NCBI GenBank assembly: GCA_002224055.1
Contig: AZLU01000217.1
Span: forward strand, 1 to 64,000
Origin: Pezizomycotina sp. ARF18
Lineage: Eukaryota > Ascomycota
Length of the DNA stretch: 64,000 bases
Reading direction: 5' to 3'
Numbering within the stretch: the first letter of the stretch is position 1; each line of letters opens with the position of its first letter. Below, in pieces: positions 1 to 12,988 of this stretch. The notes under the pieces were generated by a model. It was not told the origin of the DNA. It worked only from the letters and a program-made list of their open reading frames with translations, and did not search any database. The translations under genes and the position numbers were made by a program.

Positions 1-3000
1 AGCAACAAATGCAACTGGACAACATTAGGAGCGATCAGCCCGCATTCCATTTCCATCGCTACGTGCCGCAGAAGCGATAACCGTATAGTTGATCTTCAAG
101 TGAAGAGACGATCCCGAATCGGCTCCGCATTGTCGCAGACATCGTCGTCTTCTATTTGGTTGACGGAATATCGATAAGTAATAAGTCGTAGGACATCGAA
201 GGTACTTATCTCGTTGAGGACGGACAGGACGTTGATCCATTGTTGTATAGTGAAACTGGGAGCTATTGTTAGCACTCTTTCCAACCAATTTGCACCGTCG
301 TCAAGCAACTACACGCGCACTTGGATCGCAATAGTGATCCACCGTAACGCAACGGAGAGGAAGACCGCAGACAATAGAACGGAAATAAAAACGTAATTAT
401 ATTCAGATCGATTACTGTAGGAGGGGGAAAAGGTCCAGAACAGACGAAGGAGGCCTTTTTTTTTTTAAATACAGAACAGAATAGCTTAATAGGGCTTTGA
501 ATATTTTGAACAACGACTCAGATGTTCAGACTCCGTCGATTCGTCGTCAGACCTCGGATTGTGAATGAACTAGGTATGGCATCGGTACGAGAATAGATCT
601 TTTCCTGCCTGACCCGCCTGTCCACGTATATCACGTTTGACGATGCCTTTCTCTGGATCGTGTCTCTTCAACTAGGTCCCTTCCGAGACGCACCACTTTT
701 AAATGGAAGAAAGGAAAAGATAAACGGCCGGATGGTTCGTGTAAGCAGCGCAATGGTGCTTGAGATTGAGGCGGTAAGTCCAATAAACACAAAGCCCGAT
801 TTTGTCCCTTTCTTCGAATGAGACAAAAAAGTAATAATAACACTAGACCAGGTTATTTCTTCTTTCAAATATGCTTCGTCGATCCAGGAAGACCAGAACC
901 CGCCCCCGAGGAAACGATGAGAGTTCAAGGTTTAGGTAGGATTGAAGTTGTGCAGTACTGCGTGACTGCTGGTGATGCCTGTCGATGCACGAGTGACTCG
1001 ATCCAGTTCAACCAGAGAAGGAATCCGTGGGCCCGTAGGATTATTGAAATACGTATCCAACGTAAAAGGTTCTTAAAGTCGAAAGGGTACGCGAGAGTCG
1101 TAATGAAGATGAACGAAGATGAATTGAATACCACCGACCGAGAGAGAAATTTCTTCCAACTTGCGAGTGATTGGGACAAAGACGCAGTTATCCTGCTAAA
1201 CTTCAGATGCTCGCAAAAATACGCGCGTTAGGTATTCACTGATAATAATGCAAAGGTTTATGGAGACTATCTTCTGACGAAGGCTGATGATAGAAATAAA
1301 AAGATGAGGAATACTGTGGCAGAAAATATATGACTGACAGATATTTTTCCTTTTAACCTGCGTATTTTCTGAGAAAATGAAAGTCTCCGCTTAATTGTCG
1401 TAACTGGGGCTTCGATCCAGAATCGATTACCGTTCCTGTTGTAACGGAATGGACAAAAAAAATAATAGAGAAGAATCCACTAGGCGAATTTAACAACGAG
1501 AGGGAAAATAATATCGTCATGTAGTTCGTTTGGAGATGCGAGTCAGATAATGGAACAAACTCGGCGATGTTGGGTCTTATAGTTGGCAGGGAGGGTTGGA
1601 AAAAGAGTTTCTAGAATTGAAACATTGTGAGTGAGAACCCCTCTTTATCTTAAGAGAAAAATAAAACAGGACCGAAAAAAAAAAAACGTTTGGAGTTTTT
1701 GAAAAAGAATAGGTAAAAGATCTGTTTTGTTTCTCTGAGATGAAAATATAAAAGGGACAAAAAGGATATACAGATACTTCTCGCCTCTTGAAAAATGTGG
1801 AGTAACGGGAGCAAAGAAGTGTGATCAAGAAAGGCTGGCTAATAATATGATGGCAGAAAAAATCTTGAAGAATTTAATATAACGACTAATGGCCGACTAA
1901 GTTGAAGACGAAAGAGGAATTTCAAATTTTTTTTTATTAAAAAAAAAAAGCTGGTGGAAGATTCAAAGAATCTCGGCGTGAACAAAATTCGATGAACAGA
2001 GACTCGGCGTTCATACATTTACAGCGGAGGGCACGAGGAAGAGCGGTGGAACGAATAACAGCTGGATTTTACACAGAGGGATTTTGGAACCGCAGCGCTT
2101 TTTTGCCCTGTGGCTGGGAAAAGTGTATAGACGGAAAAAGGCACCAGAGATAACGGCAAACAAAGGCGAGGGGAGAGAAGAGTAGTAACTAACGAATTCT
2201 ACGTAAGCCGGCGCGTATTATATGAAGACAAATACAAACTGGCAAGAAAGAACAACTGTTTGAGGGTCTGCTTTCTATATTGCTTCCGTGTTATTTCAAG
2301 TAGGAACGACCATCGACCGACCGGATGCAATACTGGAGAAAAAAATGTATAGTAAAATAAAAGAAAAAAAAAAGAAAAGAGGCAAGAGACGGCGGGGGAA
2401 TATCGAGAATAAAATGAAAAAATTGAAAAAAAATACAAAATACAAAAAAAAAAAAAATAAATAAATAAATAAAATAAAATAAAAAGGGCAAGAAAAATAT
2501 AGATATATAAATACTTATATATATAAATTAAGACAAAAAAAGGCACGAGAGGATCGAAGACTGCAGCGGGGGGAAGGAACTTTTCTTTCCTTCTTCGTTC
2601 AATCTGTGTCTCTCTGCCAGACACACTCAACAACAAGAAATGGTTCCTTCCCGGCGTTTCATTAACAGGATACAACAACAAGGGAAAAACAAAAACAAAA
2701 GCCTTCTGCGGAACTCAAACAGAAGAGAAAACCGTAACGATGATGGCACGACCACTCAAGCAATCCGTATAACGCGATTCTATCGGAAGTCTACGAGTAG
2801 AGCAAGGCAGAAAGGTTGAGAAATAGATGGAGGAAAAGTAGAGAACCCGCCACCACAAGTTCTTCAACTAATATTATTTACAGCGATCACAGAAGATGTG
2901 GGAGGGGGGAAAATATGAGCACAGGTATCTGCATTCCGCTTGTGGCGCTCTAATTTTTTTTTTTCGACTTCTTGAAATGCCGTTTGGCTCTTACTGATAT

Positions 3001-6000
3001 ATGTTCTTTTCCTTCTAGAGAATGCGAGAAAGTCGATGAAAATAGTATCGGGAATTGTTCCACGGAGTACTCACTCACCTGTTAGAAAACTGCGAGGAAA
3101 GAAAGGACAGAAAAGTTTCCCTTTCTCTAACTAACGTTGCAAAGGCGTCCAGGTAGTCTATCCCTCTATCATAGAGAAGTAATAGGGATCCACGGTATTC
3201 TTAAAGAATGCGAAACCAGAAGCGTCTTCTTCCTTTTTTTGTTCCTCTTGACTAAAATCAAAAAACGGCTTCGTTAAAGAGGAATAGAAGAATCAATCGA
3301 AGACATGGAAGACATGTAAAAAGTATCAAGGGAAGGAGGGGAGGAAAGGAAGAACATGAGACATTGGAAGCTGACGAAAAAGAAAAGAAGAGAAAAAAGA
3401 AAATTTAACCAAGAAAAAGAAAGATAAGAGAAATAGACGAAAAAAAAAAAAAAAAAAAATTTGGGAAAAGAAGAAAGGAAAAAGAAATAAACAATTTTTC
3501 TCGAGTTAGAGACAGAGCGTGAGAGGCTATACGGTACTCGCGCTACTGGTCGTGGTCTTTCTGGAGTATTGACAGAATGCCATTCTTATTTTGACCATGA
3601 AGAAAACCTGGCGAACGAATACCTAGCCCAGGGCCAGAGTTTCACAGTTCGATTACGTGCTTCGCTAACGGGGCAATCTTTGGGGGGGAAAAAACAGGCA
3701 GCGAACCGCTTCTTCTGTGCCGGGCGCCGTATCGCAAACGATATGCGAAGAGGAAAGGAAAGTAGCGCATCATGGAAGGAGAAGGTAAGAGAAACAAGTG
3801 GAGATATAAAAGGGAATATATGATAGGTATTTTATCTAAAACACAAGTTGCCAATCAACGGCAGTTATATGATCCGCCTTTAAACAAGACGTTGGCGTAC
3901 ATTAACCACTGCCAGGCGAGATCCTCTTGAAAAAGCATACAGGTGTTCACTATGTTAAAAACACGGAAACAAGACGAGCAATCGCGCGTCTTTCACCTTC
4001 ACTCGCTCGCACAAGGGAACGAGCGATTCCTAGCTCTAATCTGAATCTCAAATTCCATGTGAGCCCTTCCCGGCACTCTTTTCTGCTATATAGTTTGCCG
4101 CGGTGGATCCAGTAATGATTATACTTATTTCCCGCTATTAAACAGGAATGAACTATGTGCCACAGTGCCGACTATTCAGCGACTTCATTAACAAAATCCT
4201 TTTCCTACGATGTTCAAAATGCTTTTTGGGACCCGACGGCATATTTTCACCCTAGCACATCATGCACAAAACCGGGGCATGAATTACCTATTGAGTTGCC
4301 AGACCAACGAAACCCGCAGAACGCCAGAGGAAGAAATGAGGAGGAAAATCGTGAGCTTTGTTCTCAAAAGGAAAGCGCCTTTTTTCTTTTTTTTTTTTTA
4401 CGCCTTTCTTTTCTTAATAACTCTCTCAGTCGTACCTTCTAAGTGGGGCGAGAATGAATTCCCGAAATCTTCACGAATCATATATATAGGTGGTGTTTTT
4501 TTTTTTTTTCCTCCTTAAATAAATATAAACACCTGATGGATACCGAGGGGTTTCCGTGGTCTAAATCGACAGATGATGAAATATATCATGATAACGGTAC
4601 ATTAAGTTGATCTATATATCAGCTGTTGCCTAGTGAATTACTTTATTCACCTGAGCGGCTCTCAGAGAACTTTGCCTACTCATTAAGTCTCACCAACATG
4701 CGGCTGGGATGTACGTGCGAGGATTGCGCATGGAATTCACTCTTCTTCTCCTGCTCAGCACACCTTTCTTCAACTCTCTCGCATGTCTTTACGCGTGCTA
4801 ACGTAACGTATTCAGTTCGTCTTAAGCCACTTTGACCTTGCCATGATAGCTCTCTTTCTCCTTTATTGTTCCCTTGGTACTAATAGTAATTCCTAAGTAC
4901 CAGTTACTGGGTAAGTGATATTTCCTCTGCTAGTTAGATCTTCATTAAACTACCCTTCTTAGGCAGTGCTGGAATAAAAACGATTATTATCAGGAAAAGG
5001 TTTCCTCCCATCAATGGCCGTTTCTTAAGCCACTCAGCCCGGTTGCCTGACTAGGCCATCGTCCATTTTTTCCTATTAGCCGTCTCGTTTTATATTATTT
5101 ATTATTCTTCCTTTTTCTCCCGCTCTCTCTTTCTCTCTCTTTGAATCGGCTGCAAGGAATAAAAAAAAACGAATAAAATAAAATTCTCGAATTTCACTAC
5201 TTTTTTTTTTTTTTTTTTTTTTTCCAACCGCTAACGAGTCCTTTGAATCGCTTGCTTCCTTTTTCCTTTCATTTCTTCTAGAAAGTTCTATTTAACCTTC
5301 TTTTCAGCTTCTAAACGTCCTGTTCGGTTCCCGGACATGCTCGTAAGTTAGACCTCCATCCCTCGCTATTTCCGCACCTTTTTTTTAACTTGTCCAATGG
5401 CCGCTCTCGCCGTAACTGTGGCCACCACAATGAAAACATGAAGACTCTCGGTGGCTACGAGTGGGGAATGATGGAATGTTTGGAAGTGCGTCAAGGATCG
5501 AAAAAGACGCCAGAGGAGCATCGAGCCTATTGCTAGTTAGATCGCTTTTCTTGGTTTTCCGAAAACATTGATCATCTGCAAATCATATACTCTCGGCTTC
5601 AAATGATATATATTCCCCCCTTCTTCTCACAATAACCCGCCCCGCTCAAATTACGATACTTGTTCTGATTCTCTCGAATTTTAGAAGGGTATCTTGTGAA
5701 AAGAGGAAGCCCCACTATCTTCCAAAATGAGCCAGAGACAAGGATCTAGTCGCACAAAAACGCAAAATGATACTGAAAAGCACAAAGACAGAAATTCTGT
5801 TTATATGCTTCAATAGAGGCAAAAGAGGGAGACATTCATGCTTGGCAATCCACAAGACAGAGCCCCTCCAAGGAAAAAGCAGGTATCCATGCTTAGGGCT
5901 GGGGAGAATGTATCCAGTCAGAACACTGAAAATTGTCTCTTGCGAATGGTCATTCTTCCGATTCCAGGAAGTAGGAATATAAATAGTTGTACTCCCAAGG

Positions 6001-6451
6001 AATATCCTGCGACGAAGTAAAGTACAGCTCATATTTCCTACTTCGACTGGAAGGTGGTTAAGAAATCGGAGTAAAAGGAAGATAAGAACATCCTCCGAGC
6101 TTCGAACACGGGGCAGCTTTGGACCCCTTCCGTGTGGCGCGTACTAGAAAGTGAGGTAGAGAGTATTGAACAATACGGTCCAGTGAGCACGGCGATATTA
6201 AACATAGCTTTTAAGACAAGGCTAGTGAGGGAGAAAGACGCACAAGAAATTTCTTTGACGGTTGCTCAAAGTTTTAGCCCTGAAGTCCAACCGAAGACCT
6301 CTAGACTATTGACAGCAAATTGGAAAGTTGCTAGGATCCATCAGACGAGCTCAAGACAACTGATACATTCGACCCTTATCGGTCAATTTTTTCTTCTTTT
6401 ACTGTTTCTTTATTAATCAAGATCATTATTATAACTTTATTTATCCATTTC

Positions 6452-6485
<34 letters not shown>

Positions 6486-7802
6486 AGGAAAAGAAGCAAA
6501 CAGTCCTAAACTCGCGCTAAGAGCTTGCGATGTTTTTTCTTCTAGTCGCAGATACACCTTCGTCCACAGAGTGGTAAAAAAGCCACCCAAAAGCGAACCA
6601 AATGCCTGATTCTAGAAGAGCTAGCAAATGTTCGTTCGCTCTACATAAACTCTCATTGGTAGTGGATCTTTGTCGCTGGTTTGCTTGATGCATGTCCGCT
6701 GTGCAAGAGAACTCTAGAATGGAGTGAAGGAACCACGGGTCACCGAGGGTATTACGTTTCCAAGGTTTCAGCTTGCATGTAGGCTCCAAGTTCCTCAATA
6801 AAAAAGCCTCCCCATGCAATACTCGGGTAGCCTGGGGCTCTTACGCTCGATACCCTTGGAAGCAAAGCAACTCGGATGTGAGCGGCGGATTCAATACACA
6901 CACGTTCCATTTTTTTGGTATATGCACTACGAAAGATACGTCAAGGAAAGGGAGGTTAACCCCTCAAGATTCATCCTTCGATGCATCTAAAATTCACATG
7001 TAGGAATTGCCTTCCTAACATTCGTTGCGGCTTCTGGTGAGTAGTATTAACCTCATCTAGCCGCGATATACTCGTGTGTTTTTATTTTATATATTTATTC
7101 CTTTTCTTTGTTTAATACGGACACCTTTTAATTCCCTCGCTGCTGATACGCGTCGTCGTAGCTGAACGTCAAACTTATGACACTGCTTCTAGGGTAAGTA
7201 AAGAGCTCCGGTCAACGGAGCCTCTCGCGGACAACGCGGACATCCCATCTTGGATTGGATCTCTTGGTCTTCTTGACCCCCTGACGTCCTTCCTTATAAA
7301 ATCTCGCATCATGCTAGGGAAAAGGAAAAATATTCCCAAATCGGTTTCGGTTCTTTGAGTAACTTCTTTGGAGGAAAAAAAAAAACAATCAGACTAATTC
7401 CAAAACAACCAGAACGAAAACACAGGTTAATAATATAGTAAAAACAGTCAGTAAGGGAATGATGTGATGATCTCGGTGTCGTCCCAACGTCAACCAGGTG
7501 CACAATCCACACTCGACACGCCAACTAATACATCTACCGAACAGAAAGAGAAGGTGGGGAGCTTGTGTTCATCGACACGACGATACACTTTTTTTTTAAG
7601 TTGTGGACGCAATAAAAAAGCAAAACAAACCCAGATCAAACTAAAAGGCCCGAGAGATCCCGGATGATCCGGGAGATCCGGGGACCAAGATAAGTTACGG
7701 GCGAGTCGTCCATCTTCCAAATAGGATACCTTTTTTAATAAAATAAATAATAATAATATAATAATAATAATAAAAATAATTAGCCTGCTCTATTTATCCT
7801 AT
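1..7802. other. Gene-poor AT-rich stretch
   Basis: No conserved protein, RNA gene or intact transposon is recognisable here. The sequence is AT-rich with many A/T homopolymers and purine-rich runs (for example around 2340-2540 and 3340-3500) and a T28 tract at 6454-6481. The longest open frame (818-1231, plus, 137 codons) has no family resemblance I can name and is overlapped by an open frame on the other strand, so I do not call it a gene. Confidence 0.6.
96..308 (-). CDS. Possible partial exon, unknown protein
   Basis: An open stretch on the minus strand encodes a protein-like sequence (for example TIQQWINVLSVLNEIS and EISTFDVLRLITYRYSV) with alternating hydrophobic residues suggesting helices. 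It lies at the window edge, so any gene would continue outside. A second minus frame stays open over much of the same bases, and I see no convincing splice sites. I do not recognise the family. It could be the end of a host gene cut by the window border or simply a chance reading frame. Confidence 0.2.
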   Translation of the reverse strand: MLDDGANWLERVLTIAPSFTIQQWINVLSVLNEISTFDVLRLITYRYSVNQIEDDDVCDNAEPIRDRLFT

Positions 7803-8036
7803 CTAATCCCTTTCTGCCGTCGCTCGTGCAAAATTCATCCGTACCTTGAGTTCCATATTGAGAAGCCGCTTTTCGAGCGCCGCACCGCGGCTGGTATTCT
7901 CACCTTGTGTTTTCCGAAGGTCAGGCATTGAGGAGCCTCGCAAGAGTGATATATCCTCTCTAACCTTGTCCATTCGATATCTACTAGTTTCCCCTCTCTT
8001 TCTAGACCTAGTCCACAAAAATGATACTAGCTTCAT
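7803..8036 (-). CDS. Possible coiled-coil exon, unknown
   Basis: A 77-codon minus-strand frame encodes a charged, helix-prone sequence (for example MDKVREDISLLRGS and AALEKRLLNMELKVRMNF) that looks more protein-like than its surroundings. The base pattern around it is splice-like: a CTAG acceptor-like site upstream, and donor-like CAAG/GTGAGA and CAAG/GTACGG inside. It may be one exon of a larger gene whose other exons I cannot see. No family is recognised. Confidence 0.25.
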   Translation of the reverse strand: MKLVSFLWTRSRKRGETSRYRMDKVREDISLLRGSSMPDLRKTQGENTSRGAALEKRLLNMELKVRMNFARATAERD

Positions 8037-11000
8037 TTTAAGTCGTAAGGCTATATAGCTTTGTTGGCACCTTACGCTCTTCCTCTTTCTTTGTTAGTGG
8101 TTTACTGATCTACAAAATCAACGGAAATGATTAAGAGATTCAGAGAAACTTGACAAGTAGGAAGTAATAGGCTCGCTTCCAGCAGTAACGAGGTGGCTGT
8201 TTCTCTGCAATCTCTCGACTTGTATAGCTTCCTTCCTTTATATATTTATTTTTCTTCGGTTAACATTACCGGCATTGCTAACTGCTGCTGGTGGTATCAA
8301 TTTGTGAGCTTCATCGTGTTCTTTAATTTGCTAAAGTAAAGGTTCTACTTCCCTTTACATACTGCGTGTTTTTTTTTTTTTTTTTAAATCTTTGACTTTC
8401 TATGGTAAGACCCTTGAAAAGAAACCCTTCCCCCGCTTCCTAATGTCCAATCATAGCGCTTCGTTGAACCGAGTTTAACATCTAAAACACCATATAGACC
8501 GCTGTCGTCCTGCATGCCCCGATGTGCACACGGGAAAGGAACGACCATGCATTGAAATCGCTGGGGTTGTTGAGATTTGAGATGGAAAGGATCAAAAAAG
8601 AGTCTGGGGAAATTCCATCGATCCGCCTTCTCGTCCCAAGATCTCATTCCAGCTACTCAACCCACGTCGAAAGTAGAGAATTTTCGTTGCTAAGATAAGA
8701 AAATTTTTAAATTGGGGTTTGGGAACCAGGAATGGCGGCCGGATTGACGGGGCTTCCGATCTTTTTCTCTTCCGGCCTCGGGTTCTCCTTTAGTGCCAAA
8801 CAGCCTTGGCTTTTCTTTCTTTTTTCCTTCTATTCCCCCCCTTTCTACTGAGTCAAAGGGAGATTTGCAACATTCCCCTGGAGAAAGAAGGATATGGCCG
8901 AGCATGGATTTTCCCAGCTCCAGTGTCTTTCACCTCGCGGATCCCAGATTTCTGTTCCTCGTCGCACAGAAAAAAAAAAAAAGAGAGAGAGAGAAAGAGA
9001 GCAGTGAAGCAAGAAAGCAAGAACAGGGGAAGACGTGAGCACAAAAGTCCGATCCGCGCAAGACATGTAACGATCAAGTTCATGTTATACATCTCATTCC
9101 TTTATTATTTTTGTTTTTTGGGGCGATTCCAGGATCTGAGAGACACAGCAGATATTTGCGATCCCAGAGCGAGAGAGAGAGATATATGAACCGGGTTCTC
9201 TGTTTCCACCAATGACAGGTTTGGGAATCCCTATACGACGATTTACTTGTCTCTGTTCCATCTCAGGATCTCGGATATATGTATATTTAATATTTCAGTA
9301 TCTCGCATTTTTACTTAACGGAAGTATATTTCCATATATATATATACATATGATTTTTGCATGAAGAATGCTATCGATATATAAGATCTTCTTTCCCATG
9401 ATAAATAAAAAATATATAGATGGGACCAGGTTTTAGACCTATTTATTTCTCCGCCACGATCGATCCACTTCCCACAGCCACACCGCATTCGATCATGGCA
9501 TTGAGAATTCACCATTTGGCTAAGACGAGTCATGATTGCTCTAGCTGTGTAATATATTCCAGCATGATATCTCAGGCTAGGATTAGCATTTCTCAACTAT
9601 TGGATTTTTAAGTAGACTATTTTTGAATTAACCAGCAAAGGAAAGCAACACGACCTCATCAGTGAAACGAGACTCAAGTACAAGCCTTAGTGCACATGAC
9701 TTTATAGCTTTACCAAAGAAAAAAAAAAAGATACGAACCCCCACTTATCAACACTAACAGATCTCAGATCTGTATCAAGACGGCATCTGTACAACACCAA
9801 CGCAGACGGATAACTTATCAAAACTAAACCTACATAAGCATTGTAGTAAGTCACTGGTGCAACGTTCACATTTAACTGCTAGTAGTTTGTATCTGCGGTA
9901 CATGCGCATCTGTACAGCTGTGTGCAGCATGCATGTATCAAAAGTTAGTTTTTTGTTTCTATAGCTTTTGCAAAATAACTGCGAAAATGTCAAACAGTGC
10001 ATATCTTGTTTAAATATCTGCAGGACGGAGATGACATGACAAGTAATTTGAATATTTTGGTTAGGTATCCCGGTAGCTGGATACACATGACGAAGCCCAG
10101 TTTTTTTGTTAGAGGATCCTCCCTGGTATATTTATCTATGTCGTACAATCCTCCTGTGCTGATAACATTTGTGCACGTTACAGAAATATCGACAAGTCTG
10201 TGATTCCAGAATTTCCAGAAATCCAGAGTTTTCATAATTAGCGCTAGCACGCCTAAGTATTGAGGAATTCTGATTCTGGCTGGCATGTGGGTAATAACTA
10301 GATGTCTCGAGATACCTAGATATTGTGAATATTCACTCAATAGTACCCAAAAACCATATCTACCATTGAATGTTTTGTATTATATAGCTTTGAAAAATAA
10401 TTAGCACCAGTTAAACTAAACCCCTCACTGGAAAAAATCACTCCATTCTGCAAACAGGTTTGAGCAATAACTATATGCATTGATGCAAACCAGTTTCATC
10501 TTGTTGTCGAGACAAGTTACCCTTCAAAGGTATCCCTCAAAATGATCGAGCTATAAGATGAAGGGTACTGGGGATGACATTGCTTAACGAGTATCGGTCC
10601 CAATTATGCTATCAAGCACGAGATATACAGACAATATAAAGAAGTTAATGGATCTTTGGAAAGTTACCCATCCGTCCTTGCGATACCATATCTTGACCTG
10701 AAACAGTTTCTTCTAGCTCGGTTTGAAACATTCACAAATATTATAGCCAGGAAAATCAGATATATTACTATTATTGCTACTTGCGAGTGAGTTCAATACG
10801 ACTATGACCCTTAGTCTACGCATGACTATAGGTTAACTTTGAAAAAATCGAGTATATATCGATCCTATATATATTTCAAAAAAAAAAAAACATTAACCAT
10901 ATTTTCGCTTCTTATAAGGCTTATGCGTCCGCATCAAGACAAAGTCAGGCAATGGTGCGATCGCGTTGGAATCCCTGGTACGTAGGCAATCTTGTGCATT

Positions 11001-11889
11001 TGAAGGATAAGATCGACGTTTAGTAAAAGAAAATGATATTTTGGAAAAAAAAGTACTGTCTTGCCTGACGTCCAAAAACAGACGACCATGGGATACTACG
11101 ATGCAAACGGTATCTGGAATGCACTATAGTTCACGCACATCTCTGAGCGATGGTGAGCGATACCCAGCAGAATAATATAGAATTGAACCAAATAATCAAT
11201 TTTTCATCAATCCACGCACCAGTCTATACATTTAGACCCAAATATAGAATATATATACGTATATCACGTGTGAGTTCTAACACTATCTCTTCCTATACCT
11301 TATCACATCTTAACGAATAGCGATTCAAAAGAGTAGGAATGCGGACTCTCGAGAATGCCATACCTTGGTTATATCATATTGAATTTCCCGGCCAAGAGCT
11401 CGAATTTTCTCGTGATCAACCCATATAGGTGTCTCCCTGTAGATGTCATAGTGCGGACGAGGTCAGGAGGCTTAAGTTCACCGTTCAAACATGCTTAATA
11501 TAAGCCTTTTGCGCTAACCCATGAATATCCCACTTGTATCAGTCGAAAAAAAAAAAAAAAAAAAAAAAAAAAAGATGTAGAATGAGAGAGCATGCGATAA
11601 GTACTAAGTAGTTTTAAAGTAAGCTCAATTGAGTAATTACAGACACGCAATTTTTCCATAGAGAAGTTTTTCAAATGAATCCAAACGCCGAATATCGACG
11701 GAGAAAGCTCTGGACATCTCAAGCGGTTCTTTATTGATTTATTGAGCATTGCTGTCTATAGGTATCTAATGTTCTATGAATAGGCGACCATGTATTTAAA
11801 CCCCATTTCTCCGAAACGAAACGCACGGGAAAAAAAGAAAGCGTCGTTATAAATCAATTCAAAATAAAAGCCTCGAAAACTCCGCCTTT
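8037..11889. other. Intergenic, no recognisable gene
   Basis: This stretch holds a GA-rich microsatellite near 8970-9000 and an A/T homopolymer at about 11545-11573. Two overlapping minus-strand frames lie at 9775-10340, of 103 and 116 codons; they are AT-rich and cysteine-containing but not recognisable. No tRNA, rRNA or transposase motif was seen. Confidence 0.5.
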
Positions 11890-12988
11890 TTAATTCGAGC
11901 AAATATCTCCAAGGGTATCCATGTAAACATCCGGCTCTGTCCTTCCTCGGCCTCCAATATCTGCTTCTCCGAGCTCACGCCGGAGTACGGCCAGCGTACC
12001 GCCCAACCCACCCTGGATAGCAAACATGATATCCGTATCCAGCCTGTCGCCAACCATGCACGTCCTCTTCCTATCCAGCTTAAATTTCCCCTCTATAGAA
12101 TCCATCATCGCCTGACTCGGTTTTCCCAAAGCTCGTCGGCTTCCTCCCACTCATGTAACCCAGCGGCGCACTCGTACAGCTCCCGCACCCGGTAATAATA
12201 ACCTCCCGCAGGGAACGTACTATCCGTATTCGTCGCGAAGAAATGGCAATTCGGATCCTGCAAATACCCAAACGCGAGTGATAGCTTTAAGTAATTTATG
12301 TGGAATCTAAACCGCAGAGGACTGCTGCGACGCTAGATCCGGACCGATCTTGTATTTGATAGCGACGGCGGGTTCGAGCTGATATCCAGTTCGGGGGGGC
12401 GTAGCGAAGGGTCCGTACCGCCGAAGAAGTTTACGCCTTCAGCGCGGAGTTCTTCTTCTATGCCTGACTCACCCAGGACGAATACTTTTTGTCGGAGGGA
12501 ACCTTGAGGACGCGGGAGAGGTAGACGGCGGAGGAGTATGCGGAACCGAATATTTCTTCCTCTTCGGCGGGTATACCCATCCCCGCAAACTTCTCCTTGT
12601 AGGCCTTCCTGGACTTCGTAGAGTTATTTGTGACGAAGACGAGACGTTTGCCTATACAACGATTTATACCGTTAGACATACATAAATTCTAGAATTTGAA
12701 GTTACTGTTCAATCAGACCGCACCTTTCTCCCGCAGCATCTCCAACGCCTCCTTAGCTCCCGGTACAAGCTTGTTGCCCTGCCAGAGGACACCATCGCAA
12801 TCAAGAGGAATGTCTAGCAATTTGCGCGCAGAAAAATCAGTTTAGCTTCTCAACGTATTCGGTATACCCAAATCGACCATAAAATCCGTTAAAGGGCATT
12901 AATGCATACATACATCAAACTTCGCGATGAACTCATCAATCTCGGCCTTCTTCCCCGTGAGCTTCTGCGGTGAAACTTTTTCCGTCAT
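11890..12988 (-). CDS. PHO13: 4-nitrophenylphosphatase / phosphoglycolate phosphatase (HAD family)
   Basis: A HAD-superfamily phosphatase of the PHO13/PGP group, which in other fungi dephosphorylates 2-phosphoglycolate and other side products of metabolism in the cytosol. The start MTEKVSPQKLTGKK lies at 12988. Exon 1 (12914-12988) joins exon 2 (12724-12813) and then exon 3 from 12652, all with GT-AG introns. Exon 2 carries the nucleophile motif DCDGVLWQG and exon 3 the VTNNSTKSRKAY motif. The C-terminal part has GKPSQAMMDSIEGKF and the metal-binding MVGDRLDTDIMF, ending TLGDICSN and a stop at 11890. The order and spacing fit a full-length family member of about 300 residues. One-base losses break the frame just before DCDG, after PSDKK, and before HINYLKLSLAF, while residues on both sides remain conserved, as expected of sequencing indels. 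Confidence 0.92.

Noticed and set aside
818-1231. 137-codon plus-strand open frame near the left edge
   Set aside because: There is no recognisable motif, an overlapping open frame lies on the opposite strand, and the composition matches translated intergenic DNA.
2199-2681. 160-codon minus-strand frame
   Set aside because: It is mostly Phe/Leu/Tyr/Ile from A-rich and AT-repeat DNA read on the other strand; there are no protein-like features.
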